Source: a virus. From it: a stretch of DNA of 26,132 bases. The stretch covers positions 1 to 26,132 of IMG/VR virus record IMGVR_UViG_3300025137_000249. One strand, 5' to 3'. Positions 20,479 to 26,132 of this stretch are shown in pieces. The translations under genes and the position numbers were made by a program. The stretch's first letter is position 1. Each line of letters opens with the position of its first letter. The notes below the pieces were generated by a model. The model searched no databases. It saw only the letters and a list, made by a program, of their open reading frames with translations, and was not told where the DNA came from.

Positions 20479-23257
20479 TTTAAAAGTTCGTACAGAGTAT
20501 TCTTTCCGTAAAGCTTATGGTCCACTTAATAAAGTTATAGAAACTTGTAATAATGATACTGTAGCTATAACAGATAACAACACATGGGGACATGTACCAT
20601 TTTCAAAGATCTGCAAAAAACCAATTTATGGAGTTGAAATAGGCTTTGTTGAAGACAGTAAAGAACGTACAAAACAACCTATTAATTATATGACATTTTT
20701 AGCTAAGAATAGTAAAGGTCTTGAAGAGATATATAGGTTAAACTCTGAATCATTAAAAAAAGAAAACTTTTACTATGTCCCAAGATTAGACTACACAGAA
20801 TTATTTGATGTGAGTGATAATGTAATAATATTTAGTGGTCCAAATCCTAATTGGGGATTGTTACCTAAAGCCAATAAAAATGTATTTGCTGAATGTAGCC
20901 CTATAAGTGATAAGAGTTGTTTAACTAAAAAGTTTCCATTAATAGCTACTAGCGATAATTACTACCCAACAATATCCGATAGAAAAGTTTATCAGGTTTT
21001 AGTAGGTAGAAACAGAACAGATAGAACAAAACCTATGCATATTTTAAATGAGTGGGAATATAAAGATTGTGTAAATTGGGCTCCAAAAGAGGCAATAGAT
21101 AATACCTATTCGATAGCTAAAGTGTGCGTAGCGACATTAAAACAAGCCAATATGGTTAAGTTTAACAGTAAAAAGACATTATTACAACTTTGCCAAGAAG
21201 GTGCCACTAAATTAAATATTAACCTAAAAGACAAAAAATACTATGATAGATTAGTTTATGAATTAGGTTTAATAGATAATAAAAAGTATGAGGATTACTT
21301 TTTTGTTATAGCTGATATGGTTAACTATGCTAAGGAGCATATGCTAGTTGGACCAGCTAGAGGTAGTAGTGCTGGGTCTTTAGTTTGCTATTTGTTAGGC
21401 ATTACTGATGTTGACCCACTGGTACATAATTTATTGTTTGAAAGATTTATAGATCTTAATAGAGCAGACTTACCAGATATTGATATAGACTTTCAAGATG
21501 ATAGAAGAGATATGGTATATGATTATCTAAGAGAAAAGTATGGTAATGCTAATGTTGCTAAGCTAGGTACAATAAGTAGATACAAAGCTAAAAGCACTAT
21601 TACTGAAGTAGCTAAAGAATTAAATATACCACAATGGGAAGTCAATGACTTAAAAGGTGCTATCATTGAAAGGAGTGGTGGTGATGCTCGTGCTGCTTTT
21701 TGTATTATGGATACATTTAATGATTTAGATATCGGCAGAGAAATATTAAAGAAATATCCTCAAATGCGTATAGCTTCACAAATGGAATTTCATGCTAGGC
21801 ATAATGGGGTGCATGCTGCTGGGATAGTTGTTACTGAAAAACCTGTTAATCAATATTGCTCTTTTAATGAACAAACTCAAGCTTTACAAGTTGACAAGTA
21901 TGATGCAGAAAAATTAAACTTACTTAAAATAGATGCTTTAGGATTAAGAACTCTATCAGTTCTACAAGACGTATTAGACCAAGTCAAATGGGAACGTCAA
22001 AAGTTAGTAGATTATCCATTAGATGATAAACTAGCTTTTAAAGTTTTAAATGATGAAAAGTATTCTGGTATATTTCAATTTGAAGGGTATGCTTTACAAT
22101 CTTTAACTAGGCAAATGAAAGTGCACAAGTTTGAAGAAGTTGCTGCCTTAACTGCTTTAGGTCGTCCTGGTCCACTGGTATCTGGAGGAACTACTCAATA
22201 TATAAGTAGACACACAGGAGCATCACCCATAGAATATCTTCACCCAATTGTAAAAGATATAACTGAAATAACTTATGGCATAGTTGTATACCAAGAACAA
22301 GTTATGGAAATAGGTCGTCATGTAGGTAAGTTATCTTGGGAAGACATATCTCAATTGCGTAAAGCAATGAGCAAATCTTTGGGTCAAGAGTTCTTTGACC
22401 AATATTGGGAAAGGTTTAAAATAGGAGCAAAGGAGAATGGTCTTGATGAAACTGATGCAAAAAGGATATGGGATAATATTAACACTATGGGCTCTTGGGC
22501 TTTTAATAGGTCTCATGCTATTAGCTATGCTCTTCTTTCTTATTGGTGTTGCGTTCTTAAGTCTAAATTTCCTCTTGAGTTTGCTGCTGCGTGTTTGCGT
22601 AATGTTAGGGATGAAGCCCAAGGAACAAAATTATTAAGAGAATTAGTTAAAGAAGGTTTTGAGTATAGACCCTTTGATAAATTTTTATCTCAAATAAATT
22701 GGTCGGTACAAGATGGCAAGTTAATAGGTGGGCTAACTAATATAAAAGGTGTAGGCTTAAAAGTTGCTGAAGATATTATTAATAGACGCATAGAAAAAAT
22801 AACTTTAACCCCAAGACAAGAAAAACTTTTAAATGAAGGCACTACTCCGTATGATGATATATTCGAATGCGAGAGAAGGTTTGGTCATATTAAAAAAGAC
22901 CCATCAAGTCATGGCATAGTTTCAGACATTACAGACATAGCTGAATTGGACGCAGACAGACCAGGACGATTTGTATTCTTCGGTAAGCTTACAGAAAAGA
23001 ATTTAAGAGATATGAACGAGACAGTCAACCTAGCTAAAAGAGGTGGACGCAGAGTTGACAGACATCACTTATGGTTAAACTTAACTTTTGAAGATGACAC
23101 TGGTCCAATTATAAGCACCATAGATAGATTTAAATATACTCGCATAGGTAAACAAATAGTTGAAGAAGGAAAAATAGGTGATTGGTATTTAGTAAAAGGT
23201 CTTGTTAAAAAAGGCTTTAGAAAGGTGTATGTAGACAAGTGGAGAAAATTAACTTAA
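20471..23257 (+). CDS. dnaE: C-family DNA polymerase, DnaE-like replicase (928 aa)
   Basis: The palm has GPARGSSAGS (294-303, nucleotide-binding), PDIDIDF (335-341, catalytic D338 and D340) and KIDALGLRTL (486-495, third Asp D488). Fingers blocks include IFQFEGYALQSL, ALGRPGPL, GIVVYQEQVM (603-612), LRKAMSKS and FNRSHAISYALLSYW (678-692). A helix-hairpin-helix (LTNIKGVGLKVAEDI, 755-769) and a C-terminal OB-like region follow. The N-terminal PHP domain (1 to about 200) is recognisable (VAITDNNTWGHVPF, PIYGVEIGFV) but the metal-binding histidines are replaced (the usual HxHSxYS reads VRTEYSF), so PHP exonuclease activity is probably lost. At 928 aa it is shorter than E. coli alpha (1160 aa) and lacks an obvious tau-binding tail. 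Proofreading is supplied by the overlapping exonuclease. Marginal AAGGA ribosome-binding site. Confidence 0.95.
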   Translation: MINLKVRTEYSFRKAYGPLNKVIETCNNDTVAITDNNTWGHVPFSKICKKPIYGVEIGFVEDSKERTKQPINYMTFLAKNSKGLEEIYRLNSESLKKENFYYVPRLDYTELFDVSDNVIIFSGPNPNWGLLPKANKNVFAECSPISDKSCLTKKFPLIATSDNYYPTISDRKVYQVLVGRNRTDRTKPMHILNEWEYKDCVNWAPKEAIDNTYSIAKVCVATLKQANMVKFNSKKTLLQLCQEGATKLNINLKDKKYYDRLVYELGLIDNKKYEDYFFVIADMVNYAKEHMLVGPARGSSAGSLVCYLLGITDVDPLVHNLLFERFIDLNRADLPDIDIDFQDDRRDMVYDYLREKYGNANVAKLGTISRYKAKSTITEVAKELNIPQWEVNDLKGAIIERSGGDARAAFCIMDTFNDLDIGREILKKYPQMRIASQMEFHARHNGVHAAGIVVTEKPVNQYCSFNEQTQALQVDKYDAEKLNLLKIDALGLRTLSVLQDVLDQVKWERQKLVDYPLDDKLAFKVLNDEKYSGIFQFEGYALQSLTRQMKVHKFEEVAALTALGRPGPLVSGGTTQYISRHTGASPIEYLHPIVKDITEITYGIVVYQEQVMEIGRHVGKLSWEDISQLRKAMSKSLGQEFFDQYWERFKIGAKENGLDETDAKRIWDNINTMGSWAFNRSHAISYALLSYWCCVLKSKFPLEFAAACLRNVRDEAQGTKLLRELVKEGFEYRPFDKFLSQINWSVQDGKLIGGLTNIKGVGLKVAEDIINRRIEKITLTPRQEKLLNEGTTPYDDIFECERRFGHIKKDPSSHGIVSDITDIAELDADRPGRFVFFGKLTEKNLRDMNETVNLAKRGGRRVDRHHLWLNLTFEDDTGPIISTIDRFKYTRIGKQIVEEGKIGDWYLVKGLVKKGFRKVYVDKWRKLT

Positions 23258-23309
23258 AACTTTTTTTAAAAAGGTTGGTTTTATAGGCATTTGCAGGAGA
23301 CGATTATTG

Positions 23310-23338
23310 TTTACTTATCTGCTCAAATAAACGATAAT
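23310..23338 (+). promoter_or_regulatory. Promoter for the papain-like/helicase unit (TTTACT-17-GATAAT)
   Basis: TTTACT at 23310-23315, 17-bp spacer, GATAAT at 23333-23338. The -35 region continues TTTACTTATCTGCTCA, closely matching TTTACTTATTTGTGCA at the leftward promoter (10895 onward). The leader TGAGAAAGGAATAAAT follows (23351-23366). This marks a new transcription unit after the polymerase gene. Confidence 0.55.
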
Positions 23339-23367
23339 ATATATATAAACTGAGAAAGGAATAAATT

Positions 23368-24072
23368 ATGACAAACATTATTAATAAAAAACCTGAAGGC
23401 TTTGTAAATCCTGATGACCAAGTACATGGTCCTAATTGTGGTGTTACTGCTGTAGCTATAGCAATGGGTATATCTTTTAACCAGTCATGGGAGTTACATA
23501 AAAAAGTTGGTAAAAAAAGCAACAAGTGGAAAGGCTCTACATTTAGTCATGATAGAATTAAAGTGCTAAATAAGTTAAATGCTAAGTATAGAGTTTATAA
23601 TGGTTATACTGATATAACTAAATATGGTAGAATAACTAAAAGATCTAATTTGAGTTTTTCTTATGATACTCCTATAACTTTATCAAAGTATGTTAAGTGG
23701 AATTGCAATACAACTTCAACTTATATCATTACAACCACTGGCCATGTACAAGTCGTAAAGGGTGGTTGGGTTATAGATCAGTGCGACAGCAAACCTATTC
23801 ATGAATGGTCTGGTAAACGCAAGTATGTAAAACAAGTTATTGAGATACTACCTAAAAGACTATTTAAAAGAGTATTAGAAAAAAGCTTTAGCATGATATA
23901 TCCTAAAGTAAAAGATAATCCTAGAAAAGCTAATACATTCGGTTGGTACTCTATGCAAATAATATTAGACAATCCTGATGGTATTCAATATGAAGCCTTT
24001 ATTAAAAAAGGTGGTAGGGCTAAAGACTTGACTTGGGATGTAAAGAAAGGGCATGTAGAATGGGAAAAATAA
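23368..24072 (+). CDS. Papain-like cysteine-protease-fold protein with shared C-terminal module (234 aa)
   Basis: GPNCGVTAVAIAMGISFNQS (C24) has the form of a papain-like catalytic cysteine at the start of a helix. STYIITTTGHVQVVKGGWVI then supplies the histidine (H126), with D137 in VIDQCD as third-residue candidate. This Cys...His...Asp order is that of C39/papain-like enzymes, which may act as proteases, deamidases or isopeptidases; I recall phage proteins of this type, none characterised. Residues 183-232 (NPRKANTFGWYSMQIILDNP, then YEAFIKKGGRAKDLTWDVKK) match the C-terminus of the 189-aa protein at 16418-16987. It has its own promoter and leader, so it is probably expressed strongly and early. 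Substrate unknown. Confidence 0.6.
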   Translation: MTNIINKKPEGFVNPDDQVHGPNCGVTAVAIAMGISFNQSWELHKKVGKKSNKWKGSTFSHDRIKVLNKLNAKYRVYNGYTDITKYGRITKRSNLSFSYDTPITLSKYVKWNCNTTSTYIITTTGHVQVVKGGWVIDQCDSKPIHEWSGKRKYVKQVIEILPKRLFKRVLEKSFSMIYPKVKDNPRKANTFGWYSMQIILDNPDGIQYEAFIKKGGRAKDLTWDVKKGHVEWEK

Positions 24073-24200
24073 ATAAAAAGATTGAAAGGGTGAGGAAACA
24101 CCTCACCTATTTAAAAGTAGGTTCTTGGGCTCACAACCATTGGTCTGGGGTATTAGATAAACTAAGGGAGATTAAAAGTGCATATAAGTGTTCAAGGTAA
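24060..24200 (+). CDS. Possible small gene (46 aa) overlapping both neighbours
   Basis: The frame begins ATG at 24060 inside the last codons of the papain-like gene and ends TAA at 24198-24200 inside the helicase gene. It reads MGKINKKIERVRKHLTYLKV, then GSWAHNHWSGVLDKLREIKS and a short end. The composition is a plausible basic helical protein with AAAGG about 10 nt upstream, and it fills an otherwise empty 105-nt gap. A stable hairpin lies inside it, so the stretch may instead be only regulatory. Confidence 0.4.
   Translation: MGKINKKIERVRKHLTYLKVGSWAHNHWSGVLDKLREIKSAYKCSR
24089..24107 (+). other. GC-rich hairpin between papain-like gene and SF2 helicase
   Basis: GGTGAGG (24089-24095) pairs with CCTCACC (24101-24107) around AAACA, followed by TATTTAAAA. 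It lies 17 nt past the stop of the papain-like gene, like the hairpin after the SSB-like gene. There is no T-run, so attenuation, mRNA stabilisation or processing are more likely than full termination. Confidence 0.45.
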
Positions 24201-25866
24201 ATTCTTATTAGCTAAGTTTCCTTTAACTTCAGAAAATATGCAATTGTTTACCAACCTTCCAGGATTTAGAAAGTGGGTTGGTAGGCATGTTGCTTTTAGC
24301 CCTACTGGGGCTAATATTGAGTATGTTAAAAAGAACTGGGCATCAGCTGATTGGGATAGTGATGCTGAAATATTCTTAGAGCAATATAGTGACGTAGTGA
24401 AGAGTGCTACTAATACTCGTAATTTTATCACTCCTGCTACGGATGATTTTATGTTTAAGACTAAGCCTTACGAACACCAAAGGCAATCATTCTATTTAAG
24501 TAGGGATAAAGCGAACTTTGGTTTATTTATGGAACAAGGTACAGGTAAAACAAAAGTTGCCATAGACACTGCTGCATACTTATACAGTAAAAGTAGAATT
24601 AATTGTTTAGTAATAGTTGCACCTAATGGTGTGCACAATCAATGGTTAGATAAACAGCTACCAGACCATATGCCTGATTGGTGTATACATGAGAGCATAC
24701 ATTATTACTCTGGTATGAATAAAAGTCATGAAACAAAGTTTAATGCACTTATAGCTAAGAAAGAAATACTAAAAGTTTTCGCTTTTAATATTGAGTCTTT
24801 TGTTTCTAAAAAATCTAAAGAGTATTTAGAAAAAATATTACTATCTCATGAGACATTATTAGTGGTTGATGAGAGCTCTAGAATTAAAACTCCTGGAGCC
24901 AATAGAACCAAAGTATTAACTAAGCTAGGTAAATTAGCTAAATATAAAAGAATACTAACAGGCACTCCAGTCACCAAAGGTGTAGAAGACCTATACGCAC
25001 AATTTACTTTTTTAGATCCTTATATATTAGGGTATGATAGCTTTTATACTTTTAAAGCTAACTACTGCATCACTAGAGAATATGAAGGTCGTAGATGGAT
25101 AGTAGGCTATAGGAATACTGACGAACTTATTCATAGTATTAAAGGTCATTCTTTCAGGGTATTAAAATCAGAGTGCCTAGACCTACCACCTAAAATATAT
25201 CAAAGACATAAATATGAATTATCAAAAGAACAAAAAAGATTATACACTTCACTAAAAGAAGAATTTATAGCTGAATTGGATGGAGAAGAAGTTTCTGTAC
25301 CTGAAACTATAACTAGAATGTTACGATTACAACAAGTAGCATGTGGGTGGTTTCCTGATAAAAAAGAAGTTAAACCAATAGAAGAAAATAATCCTCGCCT
25401 AAAAGCATTATCAGACGTATTATCAACAATTGATCAAAAAACAATTATCTGGTGTCGATTTCGAGCTGATATAATGGCCATACACAACATGTTAAAGGAC
25501 TCTTGTGTGTTATACTATGGATCTGTATCTAATGAACAACGAGCAACCAATATAAAGCTATTTCAAGAAAATCCCAAGGTAAAATACTTCGTAGGACACG
25601 CTCAAGCTGGTGGATTAGGCTTAAATCTTACTGCTGCACAATATGCTGTGTATTATTCTAATAGTTTTGATTTAGAGATGCGTTTACAGTCTGAAGATAG
25701 ATGCCATAGAATAGGTACAACTGGCAATGTTACATATATAGACATTGAAGCTAATAATACTCTAGACACTTACATCATAAAAGCTTTACGCAAAAAGAAA
25801 TCTTTAGCTGATATGGTTAATGAAGACCCTAAATGCTCTTTTCTTGGTGATGAAGATGATGGGTAG
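24178..25866 (+). CDS. SNF2/SWI2-type superfamily 2 helicase (562 aa, GTG start)
   Basis: Walker A FMEQGTGKTK (117-126), a DEAH-box-like VVDESSRIKTP (229-239, DESS), motif III LTGTP (260-264), HAQAGGLGLNLTAA (474-487, motif V) and QSEDRCHRIGTT (504-515, motif VI) with arginine fingers. These match SNF2-like ATPases, common in phages as DNA translocases or remodelers. The first 90 residues (LAKFPLTSENMQLFTNLPGF, then RKWVGRHVAFSP) form an extra N-terminal domain, perhaps DNA-binding. It probably moves on double-stranded DNA to clear proteins or help replication/recombination. The GTG start has AAGGGAG 7 nt upstream. The acidic C-terminus ends GDEDDG. Confidence 0.9.
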   Translation: MHISVQGKFLLAKFPLTSENMQLFTNLPGFRKWVGRHVAFSPTGANIEYVKKNWASADWDSDAEIFLEQYSDVVKSATNTRNFITPATDDFMFKTKPYEHQRQSFYLSRDKANFGLFMEQGTGKTKVAIDTAAYLYSKSRINCLVIVAPNGVHNQWLDKQLPDHMPDWCIHESIHYYSGMNKSHETKFNALIAKKEILKVFAFNIESFVSKKSKEYLEKILLSHETLLVVDESSRIKTPGANRTKVLTKLGKLAKYKRILTGTPVTKGVEDLYAQFTFLDPYILGYDSFYTFKANYCITREYEGRRWIVGYRNTDELIHSIKGHSFRVLKSECLDLPPKIYQRHKYELSKEQKRLYTSLKEEFIAELDGEEVSVPETITRMLRLQQVACGWFPDKKEVKPIEENNPRLKALSDVLSTIDQKTIIWCRFRADIMAIHNMLKDSCVLYYGSVSNEQRATNIKLFQENPKVKYFVGHAQAGGLGLNLTAAQYAVYYSNSFDLEMRLQSEDRCHRIGTTGNVTYIDIEANNTLDTYIIKALRKKKSLADMVNEDPKCSFLGDEDDG

Positions 25867-26032
25867 TGAAAGCACGATTGCTTGCTTGGTTTGGGACTTT
25901 GTTGAAAAAGAACATGTATTGTTGAGTGAGTATTTAATAAGAGAGCAGCAACGTAAAAACAAAGGAGGTGAAGATGAGCGAGAAAAACTTTTGGAATTAT
26001 ATAAGAAGCACAATTCCTCTAAAAATGTATAG
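25856..26032 (+). CDS. Small charged hypothetical protein (about 58 aa)
   Basis: The frame overlaps the end of the helicase and the start of the nuclease gene (59 nt). Likely product: MMGSESTIACLVWDFVEKEH, then VLLSEYLIREQQRKNKGGED and a helical basic end. Three in-frame ATGs (25850, 25856, 25859) are close together; none has a strong ribosome-binding site, so the exact start is uncertain. No family is recognised; it may assist the nuclease or helicase. Confidence 0.5.
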   Translation: MMGSESTIACLVWDFVEKEHVLLSEYLIREQQRKNKGGEDEREKLLELYKKHNSSKNV

Positions 26033-26132
26033 AGTAGAAAATAGAGTTTCAGTAGGTATGCCAGACATTCATTTTGTAAAGAATGGTAATGCAGGATGGA
26101 TAGAATTAAAATGGGTAGCAGATTTTGATTCT
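25974..26132 (+). CDS. PD-(D/E)XK nuclease, VRR-NUC-like, 3' end beyond window
   Basis: ATG at 25974 follows a near-perfect AAAGGAGGTG ribosome-binding site. The visible 53 codons read through RVENRVSVGMPDIHF and NGNAGWIELKWVAD: the PD...ExK core with D31, E44 and K46, preceded by a VSVGxPD turn. This matches VRR-NUC or resolvase-like endonucleases, which in phages cut recombination or branched-DNA intermediates before packaging. The gene runs off the right edge, so length and C-terminus are unknown. Confidence 0.75.
   Translation, partial: MSEKNFWNYIRSTIPLKMYRVENRVSVGMPDIHFVKNGNAGWIELKWVADFDS

Noticed and set aside
22331-22621. 96-codon minus-strand frame inside the polymerase gene
   Set aside because: It is antisense to conserved polymerase fingers motifs and has no promoter or ribosome-binding site.
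20471-23257. Bacterial chromosome origin for the region because of DnaE
   Set aside because: The polymerase is shortened, has a degenerate PHP domain, overlaps a free-standing exonuclease gene, and lies in an all-phage context.
14664-25866. Helicase plus nuclease genes as a bacterial anti-phage defence island
   Set aside because: The UvrD- and SNF2-type helicases are embedded with SSB-like, primase, polymerase, exonuclease and terminase genes under shared phage-type promoters, so phage replication explains them better.
1-26132. CRISPR array, tRNA genes, insertion sequences or integrase
   Set aside because: No regularly spaced long repeats, no cloverleaf-like sequence noticed, no transposase or tyrosine/serine recombinase motifs in any plausible frame. 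Spacing of the GTTACC words is too short and irregular for CRISPR.

Overview
This window looks like part of the genome of a tailed double-stranded DNA bacteriophage with a strongly AT-rich genome, probably from a marine or other aquatic low-GC host. The evidence is a terminase/portal packaging block, a phage-encoded DNA replication set, dense overlapping genes, many lysine-rich micro-genes, and no ribosomal, tRNA or housekeeping genes. No integrase or CI-like repressor is visible, so lysogeny has no support here. The host cannot be named from the sequence alone.

Layout. Positions 1-9134 are one leftward (minus-strand) packaging and structural operon. In transcription order it runs: small terminase candidate, large terminase, P22-like portal with a coiled-coil tail, two small acidic proteins, three virion-associated candidates of 236, 247 and 365 aa (the last with an ADP-ribosyltransferase-like signature), then a train of very small, mostly basic genes, a one-TM holin-like protein, and a gene cut by the left edge. 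The genes are almost all joined by TAATG or short overlaps. No recognisable major capsid, tail or lysis enzyme lies in the window, so these are probably further left. Positions 9135-9472 are a gene-free spacer with a candidate late promoter and two inverted-repeat structures. Positions 9473-10838 hold a short leftward early-type operon of unknown genes. Positions 10839-11091 are a divergent control region: six same-strand GTTACC hexamers lie between two back-to-back promoters. From 11092 to the right edge everything reads rightward.

The rightward arm is a replication and nucleotide-metabolism program. It has a coiled-coil protein and an SSB-like protein, an archaeo-eukaryotic-type primase, a UvrD-type helicase, a flavoprotein, an LPP20-like lipoprotein, ThyX thymidylate synthase, a PNK-type HAD phosphatase, a DnaQ-type proofreading exonuclease overlapping a C-family (DnaE-type) DNA polymerase, a papain-like cysteine-protease-fold protein, an SNF2-type SF2 helicase, and the start of a PD-(D/E)XK nuclease. 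Primase, SSB, helicases, polymerase and exonuclease would copy the DNA. ThyX and the phosphatase would act on nucleotides or DNA ends.

Items most worth a second look: (1) the ADP-ribosyltransferase-like protein, which shares an N-terminal tag-like segment with its two neighbours; (2) a C-terminal module of about 50 residues shared by a candidate DNA-binding protein (16418-16987) and the papain-like protein (23368-24072); (3) the GTTACC iteron cluster in the divergent region; (4) a repeated promoter-leader unit (TTTACT, 16-17 bp, TATAAT-like, then TGAGAAAGGAATAAAT) on several transcription units; (5) a virus-encoded DnaE plus DnaQ pair with a degenerate PHP domain; (6) a lipoprotein and a flavoprotein directly upstream of thyX.
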